64,000 nt of DNA. Origin: Guyanagaster necrorhizus. Its lineage: Eukaryota > Basidiomycota > Agaricomycetes > Agaricales > Physalacriaceae. The stretch spans positions 1 through 64,000 of the forward strand of contig NW_025064880.1 of the NCBI RefSeq assembly GCF_019112545.1, read 5' to 3'. The translations under genes were made by a program, and so were the position numbers. Under the pieces are notes generated by a model. The model saw only the letters and a list, made by a program, of their open reading frames with translations, had not been told where the DNA came from and did no database searches. Shown piece by piece: positions 24,256 to 37,559 of this stretch (the first letter of the stretch is position 1; the number at the start of each line of letters is the position of its first letter).

Positions 24256-27200
24256 GCTTCTTTGACTCATGTTTAGTGAACCCAATTGTTAAGTATTGCT
24301 TTTGCTATTGCTTCATCCTTGGCATCTTTGACAGCCCTTCAGGTTCACTCAGTGTTGAATGGTTTGAGCCAGTTAGTGAGGCTTGCTGCCTCTGTTCAGC
24401 CTGCAGGCATTTGAGTTTTCTTTTGCAATTTATTGGTGTGTGTAATAGAATTCTGAGATATATTTGAATGCATAATAGGAGTAGGCATAGGAGTAACTAC
24501 AGAGGTACTATTAGTCAGGCTAGCAACTGGAGTTTGCACACCATCAAGTCCCTTGGCCAGTCCAGTGGAATCGCTCACTGGCTGGCCATGTCTTTTACTT
24601 CCTCCACTTTGGTTTACACATCAAGTTCCTCTTCTTCCTTTTGTAAGTCAGCAATTTGCACTCAGATATCTTCTCGCATTCTTTTCTTCTTTGGACAGTC
24701 CTTCACCATGTGACTCTTTTGGCCACAATTGAAGCATTTGTCTTTCTTCTTCATCCGGTCTATATCTATAGATTTCCCCACCCCTATATATGTGGTTCTC
24801 ATTCTGGTTTTCTGCATGCTATAAGTGAAGGCTGTAGAGGGTCTCAATGATTTCCCAGCAGTTGTCTCTGATGATTTGTTCAGAGTTGGTGGGTTCAACT
24901 TTTTTGAGTAGTCTTATAGCATTGTTGACTCTGCTTTCTGCCTTTGTCACTCCTTATACATCTCAATGATTTGCTCCTTCCACTCATCATAGCTGTTTGG
25001 CATGAGGGCTCAGATGCCAATTGCAGAGATCATCATGATGTAAGAGGAGGGGACCCCTGGCTTGAGGGCCTTGACTATTCTACTGTTATTTGCAGTATCA
25101 TCCCATATCCTGGTGAGCTTGACCAATTGTTCTAGCTCATCAAAATAGTCTATAGCTGCTTTATCAGCTATCTTGTACTCTTTGATCTTCTGCTTGTGTA
25201 CTTCCTGTACTGCAGGATCAATAAACTTGTTTTAGAGCATTTGCTTGAAAACTAGCCACAAGAGGTATTGGTAATGATTCCGAGTTGTTGATCAGAAGTT
25301 TGGAAAGATGAGAATCCACCAGATCTTTGCCTTCTCCTTGAGATAAGAGACAACAAAGACCATCTTATTCATGTCAGTCCTTAGATATCCTATATAGACT
25401 TCAAAATACTGCTCACAGTCTACAAGGAATTGGTTGATATTATCAGATGCCCCCTTGAAGGGGTGAGGTTTTCACAGGAGATCTGGGTGGCACTGCAGAA
25501 TAGCAGCATCCTGAGGTAAGACATCTATCAGATTAGGCCAGTCAGAGAATGGAGGGCACTGCCACTTAGCTGGTGGCCCAGAGAATGAGTGGAGCAAGTT
25601 GTCATCCACAATCAGGCTCCCATGTAGGAGTTCCTCCTTTCAGACTATGACCTCATCTCTGATTGTAAATCTGAGTTGTATGGCTTTAAGGTTGTTTCAA
25701 ATTGATTCTTTTCCACTGCCACTCTCATTTGCTTCATTAGATGGGAGTTGAGTGCCCAGGATCTTGCTTTCTTTGCTGGTCTATAGATTTCAATATGAGG
25801 TCAGTGGTTTGCTGGATGGTGATCAGGATCATGATAGCCAGGTAGCTGTAGATTGGAATGAGGGGGCAGAGTATGAAAATATGTTTCAGATAGAGGGTGC
25901 CATATATACAGCTCATTTTGGGGTGACAGATAGTGACCAAGGCATTGGTTGTATCAGCTCCAGCATTTGGTATGCTGGCAGTCTGTGAATCTGATCTTCA
26001 GGATGTTTCTTGTTATACTGGATGGTGGTGTAGTTAGTTGCAGCATGCCTTAGAATTTCTGTTTTTTTATTAGCTGATGATTGCAAATATAATTGTCCCA
26101 GTTGCAATGCCATCCAAGTGGCATCATGCTATAGAAAGTTTACTCCTCACAGGTAAAACTCCTGGTATTCCTATGTCCTTGCCTTCTGTATTGCTTTCTT
26201 TAATTCTTCTTCATCTGTGTCTTCTTGTACAAAGTAGGAAAGACTGCTCCTAGCATGGAGCAGATCGCTGCTTTCAGTTTCCTTGCCCTCCTCATCCTCT
26301 CTCTCCTCTCTCTTCTCAAGAGAGAAAAAGGTGGGCAGGGTATAGAAACTCTCCTCATCCTCTAGCAGTCAGGCTGTCATTTCACTGCCCTGGCTGGGTG
26401 CTAGGGCCAGCAGTGGGGCCTGAGACATCAGAAGTGTTGAGGTAGGTGACAGCCAGCTGACTTTTGATGTGTTTATTGTATTGATTTCTCCCTATTGCTC
26501 TTGCTGCCTCCACTCACTCATGATAGAGCTGGATGTTCCTTCTATATCTGTCATCAAGTAGTTGTCTAATGACTCGACCCTCAAGAAATTCTCAGAGCAT
26601 GCAGGTGGGAATATGAGCAGTCTCAGGGACTCATAACCTATAGTGTCTAAGAACAGATTCATCATCTCCAAACATAGTGTCAATGCTAAGGGTTTGTCAG
26701 AGAGGGGGATATTATGGAGTTGGAGAGTGCAGGAGAGTCTTAGAGGTTCTTTCCTCAGCTGTGAGGGTTTTCTTTCTCCAATGGTTTTTGCTCTACTGGC
26801 TGGACTCAGTGCTTGGTCCTCTGAAGACTGGAGTGGAGAGGGATAGATCAGCATGGACTGGTGCAAGTATGGCAGTGCTCTCAGGTCAGAGCTCATACCA
26901 ATTTGAGATATTGGCCCTTTCCAATTGGGCTCTCTCTATCTTCTGCTGCTCTTCTCGGTGCTGCCTGTCATACTCAGCAGCTTTCTATCTCCTCTTTCCT
27001 TCTTCAATGAGGCACTTCTCAAGCTCACTGTGAACTGGCTGTGGTACAGTTCACTGTCTCTGCTCTTCCTGTTAGAGGGCCTCATTATAGTTGAAAGAGA
27101 TATTGGTGTCCCAGGTGAGGAAGTACCAGTATATGATTTTGTCCTAGGCTTCTCTGTTTTAGTGCTCATCATTGAGCTGGTTCAAGAGTGACCTTCCCAG

Positions 27201-27789
27201 CTCACTGCTTGTTCCAACTGAGCAGAGGATGGATGTAGTGAGGTTGTGAGACTGGTTTTAAGGTGATGCTTGGCAGAATCTTATAGCCAACCGAGTGGCA
27301 TCAAGAGAGTCTCTAGTATGGTTAGCAATCCCTTCAGTTTGAGAGGTGGTGATAGAGTTGAGGGAGGGAGATTGCTGAAAGAAATCTTCTAGGATGTCCT
27401 TGTCCTTATAGTCAGATGGGGGTCCTGGGACCCATGGGTTTCAGAATCCTGAGATATGAAAGTCATGGTCTCAGCTGGGTTGTCTGAAAGGGTATCAGTG
27501 TCTTTCTTCTTCCTGAATATCCTCTTAATGCAGGCTGCTAGACCCAGCTTTGGGTAAGGGGTCTGTTGGAGACTGGTAGAATGTTTGTCAGGATTTGAGG
27601 ATGTCATGTAAAGAGAGGTTGGGGGTTATATTTCATAAAATGTGTCAAATATGCTGAAACTCATTATAGTGTCTGATAGCCCAAGCAGTAATTGAATGGC
27701 ATCCTCAGCACAGCTGGATGATCACCAACAATCCCAACAATGTTCTGATAATAGAGGCAAGAAGTTTGAAGAACTCATGGTTAAAGTTC
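24256..27789 (-). pseudogene. Element G gag remnant
   Basis: The CCHC knuckle KCFNCGQKSHMVKDC is near 24690-24755, with basic residues after it. The capsid segment is at about 25130-25470. A long N-terminal part with serine/proline-rich sequence fills 25500-27600. The basic patch near its start (LAACIKRIFRKKKDTDT, 27480-27540) matches the same site in D, F, B and H. ORF0 starts at 36350 and continues at 27789 because H sits inside it. Confidence 0.75.
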
Positions 27790-28306
27790 TATTACAATTT
27801 TTCCTATTTTCTTTTCTTTTTTTCTGAAAATAACCCCTATCTTCACTTAGTCAAAGTGCTAAGGCCAGTGCTTAGGATCATGGAAAGGCTTAGTCAGCAA
27901 CCCAGACAGTCATAGTCTTATCATGTTGCTGTATGCTGTGAAGAGAGAGACAATACTCCTTTTGCCCTCAAACTGCAATGCAGCAACAACAGCATAACAG
28001 CAAGACAATAGCTTTTGTGAAGAATCTGGCAATAGCAGAGGTAACAGCTCTATGACAGACAATATCTTTTGTAAACATTTATTTATAGCTAGATAACAGA
28101 ACAGTATTTAAGTAGTGCAGTTTTTGCTGTAGTAGCTCTAGCATTAAGCTAAAGTTTATTCTCCACCATCTTATCTCAAGCTACTTGCAATGCCTTAACT
28201 ATACAACACTATTAACACATCAGTGAACTCTGTCAGTCTAACCTAAAGTGCAAGATTCTGAACAGTTTATCATGTGTTGATAGTCATATGGAATTTGGGC
28301 CTAACA
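27790..28306 (+). repeat. 5' LTR of element H (517 bp)
   Basis: It runs TATTACAATT (TG changed to TA) to GGGCCTAACA. A TATTTAAG box near 28115 is followed by GCATTAAGCTAA at 28141-28152, the predicted RNA start region. Confidence 0.9.
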
Positions 28307-28307
28307 A

Positions 28308-28316
28308 TTAGCTTAA
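28308..28316 (+). promoter_or_regulatory. Candidate self-priming site of element H
   Basis: TTAGCTTAA, one base inside the LTR, is the reverse complement of TTAAGCTAA at 28144-28152 in the LTR. The pairing is shorter than in D and F. Where the LTR of this family differs from theirs, the site differs in the matching positions. Confidence 0.55.
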
Positions 28317-28361
28317 CACTTATCATTCTTGTCCTCAAGCCCAATTGTGCTGAGGAACTGA

Positions 28362-28710
28362 ATACTCTCTGCTCTTAACCCTTCTGACTGAAACTTTACT
28401 CACAAGTTCTTCGAACTCTTGGCTTCTATCATAGAAACCTTGATCGGTTTATTGGTGATCATACAGCTGTGCCATGGATGCTAATCAATTGCTGCTTAGA
28501 CAATCAGACACTATCAAGAATTCCAATGCATTCAAACCATTCTCTGCAATGTCACATCAGACCTTCCCTTCCATAAAATCTCTATCTCTGTCTGACAGTC
28601 CTTCCAACCCACAGAAGGATCCAGCTCTAAAAATGTCCCTGGAAGCTCGACTGAAGAATGTCCTAGAGAAGAAGAAGAGCAGTGTCAGCAGCACACATAC
28701 CCCCCATGAC
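28362..28710 (+). pseudogene. ORF0 remnant of element H
   Basis: This is the same small membrane frame as in D. The start codon reads ATA, and TGA, TAA and TAG codons interrupt it. The hydrophobic helix FFELLASIIETLIGLL is at about 28405-28455, followed by the conserved IIQLC. The gag ATG at 28549 lies inside it in the +1 frame, 187 nt from the ORF0 start. Confidence 0.55.
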
Positions 28711-31700
28711 CCCTGACTGCAGTCATCCAAGACTCTGAAAACTCTTAAGCTACAGGGTTTTGATGACTCAGATCCAACATCCTCATCCTATCCCTCAAGC
28801 ACAGCATCCCAGCAATAAGAACAACAATCTCTGTCTCTAGCACCAGTATTGAAAACCATGCTAGAGACTCCTTAGATGCCCTACAGATGGCTTGAGGGAC
28901 CAGAGATTTTAGGAGCCATGGATTCTAACAAACCATGTCAGCATGAAGCAGAAGTACTTACCACAGAACAGAGGTTGATAATGACCTATACTGAAATAAC
29001 AACAGCAATAAGTACTACTGGTGGTGAGCTGCTGCCATCAAGGCTGACCAGCTGGAATGTCACACAACTAGTGGTAATACTAGCTGAGCAGATAGCATAC
29101 AAACAATTCTAATGAGAGTATAACCATCTGACCACACCACCTCAGTCCTCCTTAGAGAGGATCAAATTCGATATACCTATAATCTTTCTGAGTACTAGCA
29201 GGAGCAGACATGCATTGACAATGAGATCATAAGGAAGAATGCCCTCTTTGGATGGTACCTCCAGGCACGAGCAGCAGAAGAGCATAGAAGAAATGAGGGA
29301 GGTAGTCAGACTAGTACTCTCATCAGGACCACCACTAATGACACTTTCAACTCTCCATTCCAGGAACCAATCACTTCTACCACTGAGCCTGACCTCTGGA
29401 CTGACTCCAACACAGACGAGAATGAGGCACCACCTGATCTCAATGACAACTGCTTGTTATCTTATGAGACTGATACTATTGCAGAGATAGATGACATTCC
29501 CATCTAAGGAGATGAGATACCAGAGGACAGAGGAACTATCAGGGGAGACAATAAGAGTATCAACTCCACTAGAGATCTCAAGAAGTTTCTCAATAGGAAC
29601 TTCACAGCCCTTTTTCTCAACCTAAAATTTTACAGAAACTTTCACCAGTATCATAGAGCAATGGTGTCAGCAGCAGCAACAAGTATCAAGGAGCCACCAG
29701 AGCAGCCCAAGTGACAGCCTACTCCTCAACCTGGACCTGATAATGCCAGACCCAGCATGCAGCTCCAGCCCAGTCACCCTGGAGGTCTTCAACCCATATG
29801 GCAGTTCCCTCCTTAGAGACGAAGAGACCACCAATGTAGATGACAAGGCTGAGGAGGAGGTCTCCGACAAGGAGATCAGAGATTCTCTTTCTGAGTGGAG
29901 AAAAAAATTCAAGCACTCAACAGAAGAGGAGTTGCAGGAGAAGGAGTGTGAGGTATGTAAGGAGGAATTTATTTAGCTGTACCAGAAGCAGGTAGCCAAA
30001 TTATGGAGAGATGATCTTTGGTTAAGATCATCCCTAGGATGAAAGTATACCTCTGCTGACTCTGTTAAGCAAGAGGAAATTTTGCAATATGCAGTCACCA
30101 AGCAGGCCATTTTTAATTTTAATTAAAGATATTTACATTATCAGATGAGGCTGTTACCTCCATACCAGCCAAGGTATGGCAGAAGAATGGCACTCAAGCT
30201 ATGGATGCCAAGTGTGATATCATCCAAATCAGTATACACTATGCTATCAATCTAGTTGGCAGCAATAAGGTACTTGTTCATCATATCAGCCATATGCAGC
30301 ATGGCATCCTGGCTATCTCATTACCGACTATAGCTGAGTAGCTATTACTCAAACCCATGGAGGATGCTGATGCAGCAACCATTTGCTAGACAACCACCAC
30401 CCAATGAAGCCGAAGGCAGTGGAGCCACTCCAGCAGCCCCAAAAGAAGGGAATGACTCTGAGGCTACAGTCTAGGGTTGGACTATTTGGGATAGACATAT
30501 CATGCAAAAGGGTCCTCTCCTGCTGAGGAGTCCTATTACTGATGATGGGTTCTTGCATTCATTCTCTAGCCTGCCAGAGGGTGAGCTCCTGAATTCAATG
30601 CTTCCTCTTGATCCTAATGCACAAATCCTAAATGTTAAATCAAATCTTGTGCATGACTCTCTCCCCTTTAAGGGGGCATCCAATGATATTGACCAATTTC
30701 TCATAGATTGCAATCAATATTTCCAAGTGTTTGCCTTATACTTCTTACTTAACATGTATAAGATAATATATGTCTCAACTTACCTAGAAGACAAAGCAAA
30801 AATATGGTGGATTCTTCTTGCCCTCATGTTCTGGTCGACCATATGATAACACTATCGATACCCCTTGTGGCTGGTATTCAAACAAATGATCTGTGACAAG
30901 TTTACAGACTCAGCCATCCAGAAAGTCTATAAGCAAAAAATGAAGGACTACAAGATGGATGACAAAGCAGCCACCAACTACTTTGATAAGTTGAAACGAC
31001 TCAATAAACTTGCTGGAGTATGAGAGGACACAGCCAACATGGGACAAATGGTCAAGTACATGAAGAGAGAACTGCCACCCTCCTATCTCAAGATCATCTC
31101 AGACCTCAGACATAGCATTCCAGTCAGCTATGATGAGTAAAAGATCAGAATTATCATTATGTGGTAAGAATGACAGTGGCAGAAGGCAGAATCATCCACT
31201 CTATTATAGGATGGACACAGGAACCAGGGACAGGGCTGAAAGCCCTCCATCTCCCAGGCAACCACATCATCTAAATCTGGTGGCTCAGCTCCAACTTCTT
31301 AATACACCAAGAAGCAAACTGGTACAGGCATGATATATACTGAAATAGATAAGCCAATGGATGTGGATTGCCTCAAGAAGAGAGAGAAGTGCTTCAATTG
31401 TGGCTAAAAGGGCCATATAGCACAGAACTGTCTACAGAAGAAGAACAAACACACCCAAGAAGATATTCAGACACAGATTGCTGAGCTGATGAAGGAAGAA
31501 CAAGACCTCAGTCAAGATGATAAGGCCAAAGAGGTAAAAGACCAGACTGAGCAGTGAGCAATTCCACTGACTTGGCTAAGGACATGAGCAATAGGTCACA
31601 AACTGCTAGACAGACTGATAATTTTTCTTTAGTAGTACCCTCTATGTCTAAACTATATGTGCATTCAAATATACCTGACCTTATTGCTCACAAACATGGA

Positions 31701-32110
31701 TCATCTAAAAATCTGACCTCAATAACTCAAATGCCAACAAAGAGCCAAAGAGGAGCAGAGAGCCCCAAAGGTGTGTCATCATCAATGGATCACTAAACTA
31801 AACATCCAAAACAGACTCAATCACCTATAGGCTGAACAGGGGTAGAGAACCCCATTAGCTGGCTAAAATCATTTGAAACTGAATGGACTTGGCAAGCCAT
31901 CAAGGATGCAAAGGACAAAGAAGCAGCAAAAGCTGTACTCAAGAATTGGATATATAAGACCTGAGCCAAAAAGGTGATTGACAATATGATCACTGGAATA
32001 TGAGAAGCCAAATAATGCCAAGCCCTAGAATGGCTTGATGAACTGCATGGACCATGAAAATTCATTTGACAGACCAAAACTTTGGGTCAAGATCTAATAA
32101 CCAAGGCCCA
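28549..32110 (+). pseudogene. Element H gag remnant
   Basis: It starts MSHQTFPS and reads about 700 codons of serine-, proline- and acid-rich sequence with no recognisable domain. It then enters the capsid region near 30676 (GASNDIDQFLIDCNQYF, then STYLEDKAKIWW and MKDYKMDDKAATNYFDKL). The CCHC knuckle is near 31390-31431, with one stop between its second and third ligands. The frame runs on to the protease as a single gag-pol. It is far longer than the usual gag of this group and is broken by many stops. Confidence 0.75.
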
Positions 32111-35100
32111 AATCGAGACTCTTACATCCTGAAGTACCCACACAGTCCTAGCACTATTTGACAGTGGGTGCACTGAGAGCTCTATTAATCGCACTTTCAT
32201 CAACAAGCACCATCTTCCTATCTGGGCAACTGCAGCCCCTATTCCTGTCTACAATGCAAATAGAACAAAGAACCAAGCTGGTTCAATCATCAAATATGTG
32301 GAACTCAGACTCACCATTGGAGATCATTCCAAATGAATCAACTTGACAGTAACTGATCTAAGAACCAAGAAAATTTTTCTTTGCCACAACTGGTTAATTT
32401 GACATAATCCACTAATCAACTGAAAGATTAGATATATTATATTTGCATGATGCCAATGTTGGAAGATTCCATTCGAACTACCAGATGCAGATCCCAAAGA
32501 CTAGTAGGACTAGAAAATAGAAGACAGGAAAACAATCCTTGCTATAGACCTGCAAAGAGCCATCAATATTCATGCTATATACTATACCAATAACTTGACA
32601 GCAAAGGCCAATGCAGGAAAAGAAGAAAAGACATTTGAAGAAATGGTACCTGAGTGAGCATGGGATTTCTGAGACTTATTCAAAAAAGAAAGTTTCAATG
32701 AACTACCTGATTTCAAGCCTTGGGACTATGCTATTAAACTTATTCTCAATGTCAATGCAAACCTTGATTGCAAGATATATCCACTAGGCAATAATGAACA
32801 GCAGGAGTTGGACAAGTTTCTTGAAGAGAACTTATCCAGTGAGAGGATTCAATCATTGAAATCACTGATGGCATCTTCTTTCTTCTTTGTCAAAAAGAAG
32901 GATGGCAAACTCTGACCAGTACAGGATTATCAGAAGCTCAATAAAATGACAATCAAGAATCGCTATCTGCTTCTTTTAATTTCAGAGTTAATGGACAAAC
33001 TCTGAGGTGCCAAGTACTACACCAAACTGGACATTCAGTGGGGATACAACAACATGCATATCAAAGAAGGCCATGAATGGAAGACCACTTTTTAGACAAA
33101 CTGCAGTTTGTTCAAACTGATGGTTATGTTCTTTGGACTCATAAATTCACCTGCCACATTCTAATAGATGATGAATGATATCTTCAAAGATCTCATTGCC
33201 ACTGGAAAGGTCATGATTTATTTGGACAATATTCTCATTATGTCTAAAACTAAGAAAGAACATTGATGACTAGTATGACAGATACTAGCATTGATGAGGA
33301 AGTACCACCTTTTTCTCAAGGTGGAGAAATGTGAGTTTGAGGTACTGGAGACTGAATACCTCAGAGTCATCATCAGTGAAGAGGCCATCAGAATAGATCC
33401 CATCAAGATAGCTGAAGTAATCAAATGGCTGGAGCCAACTAAGAAAAAGAAACTGCAATTATTTTTAGGATTCACCAACTTCTACTGGCAATTCATTCAG
33501 GACTACAGCAAGATAGTTTGACCCATGACACAATTAACTGGAAATGCACTATGGAATTGAGGACTCTCACAACAATCAGCATTTAATAATCTCAAATGCT
33601 GATTGGCTGAAGACATCATTCTTGTCATATCAAGCTAAAATGAAAAGTTCTGAGTAGAAGCCAACTCAAATGAAGGCACCATTGGAGTGGTACCCTCTCA
33701 GGAACAGGATGGCAAATAGTGACCTGTCACATTCATGTCAAAAGCACTTACAGTGACAAAACACAATTATAAAATATATGACAAAGAACTTCTCACCATA
33801 ATGCTCACACTCTCTGAGTGGCAGCATTATTTTATTGGAGCAGTCCAGATCTTTGAAATCTGGACCAATCACCAGAATCTCCGATATTTCTGACTCCTAC
33901 AGAAACTAAATTACTGACAAGCCCAATAGGTCATGGAACTGTCTGAGTATGAGTACATACTGCACCATAAGGCTGGCATAGCAAACAAGAAAACTGATTT
34001 TCTCAGCTGCAGGGCAGACTATGACTAGAGGGAAACCAACAATGAAGGAGTTGTATTACTATGACCCAAACACTTTAGGGCCATGATTATGCTCACTAAA
34101 GAGAAAGTGCATGAGCACATCAAGAGTGCTACCTGGGACCTCCACAAGTGGGATCAAAGAATATCCCTATCTCTTAATCACAAGAGAGGGCTGAAGAAAG
34201 AAGGAGGATTGATCTGCTATGATAGAAGAATCTATATCCCAAGAGATTAGAGACTTCGCAGTAATATCATTACCATATGCCATGATCATGTGATGGCTGG
34301 ACACTCAGGAATCACTAAAATGAAGGAGCTAATACTACAGAAATATTGGTGGCCCAAAATAGACTATAATATCATCTGATATGTCAAAGCTTATGAGGTT
34401 TGCCAATGAAATAAAGCCTCAACTCAACCCTGAGCAGCACCACTCCACTCAAATAAGGTCCCTTCATCACCATGGATTCACATTTTGGTGGACATGATAA
34501 CAAGACTTTCTGAAAGTGATGGTTATGACATAATCATTATTATAGTTGATCACTTCTCAAAGGCAATCATTTCAATTGTCTGCTCAATGGAATTAACATC
34601 AGAAGGATAAGCCAAAATCCTGTGAGACAAGGTTTATGCAAAATATAGCATGTCTCAGATAGTAATCTCGGACAGAGGACTACAATTCATCTCCAAATTT
34701 TTAGATGATTTGTATCAACTTCTCAACATTAAGTGCCTCAATGGCATATCACCCTCAAACAGATGGACAGACAGAACAAGTCAATCAAAAAATTAAAAAG
34801 TATCTCTGACTTTTTATCAACCATCATCAAGATGATTAGACAGAATAGCTTTCACTAGCTGCTTTTCAACACAATAACAGAATTCACTCAGCAACCAGAA
34901 AGACACTGTTCTTTGTCAACTATGGATAAAATCCACCAATTGCACAAAGTAGGTGAGTACACACAACAATATCAGCATCATCAGATTTTGCAGCAACAAT
35001 GGCAAAAATCCATGAAAAAATGAAGACAGCCCTTAAAAAGGTTGCTTCAACCATGAAGAAATAGTATGATAAATACTGCAGACCCACTCATGAATATTCA

Positions 35101-35790
35101 GTCAATGACAAGATTTGGCTAGATACAACAAACCTCTATCTTCCTTACCTCAAACAGAAGTTGGCAGACAAATGAACAGGACTATTCAAAATCATTACCA
35201 AGATTGGCAACTCTGCATACAAACTGCAATTACCAACAACTTGAAAGGTTCATAATATTTTTAATAAAACATTATTAACACTATACATTACATTGGCCTT
35301 TCCAAACCAGGAACAACCACCTTCACTACCACTGGATCTCATTGACAATGAGGAACATTATAAAATCGATGAAGTGCTAAACTATAAATTATGAAAGGTT
35401 AAAGCACATGGTGGTGGAATGACAACAACTATTGACTATCTAGTCAGCTAAAAGGGGTACAGACTGGAATCAAACCAATGAGTCAATGAAAAATACATAA
35501 ATGCAAAGAAGGCAATCCATGACTATAAACAATAGATCAACAAAGTGGATGCAGAGAGGGTCATATTCAACATTATCTCTGAGCAAATACATCCACCTAC
35601 TGTCAGCAGAGGACATACAGCGAAGAGCAATATCAACATCAAGGAGGAGCTTCCATCAATATCTGACAACACAACATGAGTTATAAAGAATAGAGATACT
35701 GATGCTATGATAGACAAGCCAGAAATGGTGCAGAGATCATATGAGGACCAGCATACTTATCTCTAATTATACCATCAGGATGATGATCTT
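32111..35790 (+). pseudogene. Element H pol remnant
   Basis: Protease (LFDSGCTESS near 32155) is followed by RT at 32900-33530 with the catalytic motif altered to YLDN near 33228. RNase H is at about 33640-33900 and the integrase zinc region near 34280-34410. The integrase core is at 34480-34800 (IIIVDHFSKAI, ISDRGLQFI) and a chromodomain remnant at about 35355-35560. Stops at arginine, glutamine and tryptophan positions are frequent. Confidence 0.85.
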
Positions 35791-35803
35791 AAGGAGAGGG
35801 TAA

Positions 35804-36319
35804 TGTTACAATTTTTCTTATTTTTTTTTTTTTTTTCTAGAAATGACCCCTATCTTTGCTTAGTCAGAGTGCTAAGGCCAGCACTTAGGACCATGGGAAG
35901 GCTTAGTCAGCAACTCAGTTGGTCATAGTCTTATCACATTGTTATATGCTATGAAGAGAGAAACAATACTCCTTTTGTCCTCAAACTGCAATGCAGCAAC
36001 AATAGCATAACAGCAAGACAACAGCTTTTGTGGAGAACCTGGCAACAGCAGAGGTAACAGCTCTACAACAGACAATATCTTTTGTGAATATTTATTTATA
36101 GCTAGATAACAGAACAGTATTTAAGTAGTGCAGTTTTTGCTGTAGTAGCTTCAGCATTAAGCTAAAGTTTATTCTCCACTATCTTATCTCAAGCTACTTG
36201 CAATGCCTTGACTACACAATGCTATTAACACATTAGTGAACTCTGTCAGTCTAACCTGAAGTGTGAGATTCTGAACAGTTTATTACATGTTGATAGTCAT
36301 ATAGAATTTGAGCCTAACA
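35804..36319 (+). repeat. 3' LTR of element H (516 bp)
   Basis: It starts TGTTACAATT directly after the polypurine tract TTAAGGAGAGGGTAA and ends GAGCCTAACA. A T-rich run near 35820-35837 is expanded relative to the 5' LTR. Confidence 0.9.
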
Positions 36320-36324
36320 AGTTC

Positions 36325-36407
36325 GGATCTTGGGAATTGATAAAGGGCATTTGGTTTCCTCTGCACTAGTGAGCATAAGGAAAGGAAAGGAGAAGCTTCG
36401 AGCTAAT
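36325..36407 (-). pseudogene. Start of the element G interior: primer site and ORF0 start
   Basis: Next to the 5' LTR of G lies TTAGCTCGAAGCT (36394-36406), complementary to 36565-36577 in the LTR with one G-U pair. ORF0 starts at 36350 (MPFINSQDPNF) and resumes across element H at 27789 with EFFKLLASIIRTLLGLL. Confidence 0.6.
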
Positions 36408-36782
36408 TATTAGACCCAAGCATCACATGAACCAATTATACATGATAAATGATCACTATCTCACACTTCAGATAGGATGATCAAGTCCACTGATGCATAA
36501 TCAGAGCGATGTGTCGTAAGGCTTTGAAGAATTGGCTCGAGAGTAGAATGGGATAGAATAAACTTTAGCTCAAAGCTGGAGATTACCAGTGAGAGTGAGC
36601 AGTCTTAAATACTATACAAGATTGGCTAATAATACTATGGCTAATTATGTGTCTCTTGGTCCTTTGTGCCTATTATTCTAGAGCATCGCTATCCTATATA
36701 AAAGGTTGATTGTGCATTGTTGGACAGCACTGTTGTATCAAAAGACAATGACAGACTCAGCTAATTGTGATGACTAAGCTTG
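36408..36782 (-). repeat. 5' LTR of element G, outer end missing
   Basis: It matches 20608-21068 from TATTAGACCC to GATGACTAAGCTTG, then stops matching. About 75-85 bp of the outer end, with the target duplication, are gone, joined to gag sequence of element F. This points to a deletion after insertion. Confidence 0.82.
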
Positions 36783-37007
36783 TGAGCCAAGTAGCTATAG
36801 TTTGAACTGACAGTATAAAGTATATGTATCAGATACTGATAGTTCAAATGGATGGTACTATATAAATAGTATATTTCAGTATGATAGAAAGAGTCCACAG
36901 CATTGGTTCAATCTTGTATTTGGATTTGTATGCTGGGAACAGTCCTAGTTGATCCATAGAGTTATGCTTGTTATAAATAAAAATTGCTCACTCAGTCACA
37001 GCATACT
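36783..37007 (-). pseudogene. Element F, fragment 3: gag N-terminal part
   Basis: It resembles the gag of D around 14950-15180 on the same strand. It ends at ATACT (37003-37007), the target duplication of element B, and continues on the other side of B at 45806. Confidence 0.6.
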
Positions 37008-37536
37008 TGTTAAGCCCAAACTCCATGTGACTATTAACACATGATAAACAGTTCAGAACCTTGCACTTCAGGTTAGACTGACTGAGTTCACTGATGTGTT
37101 AACAGAGGTGTGTGGTCAAGGCATTTGCAAGTCGCTCAAGATAGGATGGTAGAGAATAAACTTTAGCTTAAAGCTGGGGTATTACAGTAAGAGCTACACT
37201 ACTTAAATACTGTTCCATTATCATGCTATAAATAAATGTTCACAAAAGATATTGTCTGTCATAGAGCTGTTACCCCTGCTGTTGCCAGGCTCTCCACAAA
37301 AGCTGTTGTCTTGCTGTTGTGCTGTGGTTGTTGCACTGCAAGTTGAAGACAAAAAGAGTACTGTCTCTCTCTTCACAGCACACAGCAATGCGATAAGAGA
37401 GTGACTGACTGGGTTGCTGAGCTAAGCATTCCCACAGTCCTAAGCACTGGCCTAAGCACCCTGACTAAGCAAAGATAGGAGTTATTTCTAAGGAAAAAGA
37501 AAAGAAAATAGGAAGAAAATAGGAAAAATTATAACA
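37008..37536 (-). repeat. 3' LTR of element B (529 bp)
   Basis: It runs TGTTAAGCCC to AAATTATAACA, then TTACCCCCTCCTTAAG (polypurine tract complement). In about the first 280 aligned bases against the other LTR I count roughly 20 differences, all transitions. Confidence 0.92.
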
Positions 37537-37559
37537 TTACCCCCTCCTTAAGACCATCA

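Larger units (their letters stand above)
27790..36319 (+). mobile_element. Element H: full-length chromovirus with AGTTC target duplication
   Basis: LTRs of 517 and 516 bp in plus orientation lie at 27790-28306 and 35804-36319. AGTTC stands on both outer sides (27785-27789, 36320-36324). The interior reads ORF0, gag, PR, RT, RNase H, IN and chromodomain on the plus strand with no other insertion. H lies inside ORF0 of element G. Confidence 0.92.
20608..36782 (-). mobile_element. Element G: chromovirus interrupted by element H
   Basis: Its 3' LTR is 20608-21068 and its 5' LTR is 36408-36782, the latter missing about 75-85 bp at its outer end. The interior 21069-27789 continues at 36325-36407, with element H between. 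The left flank is TTCTA (20603-20607), but the right partner is lost with the LTR end. Protease is deleted (see the pol entry). Confidence 0.82.
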
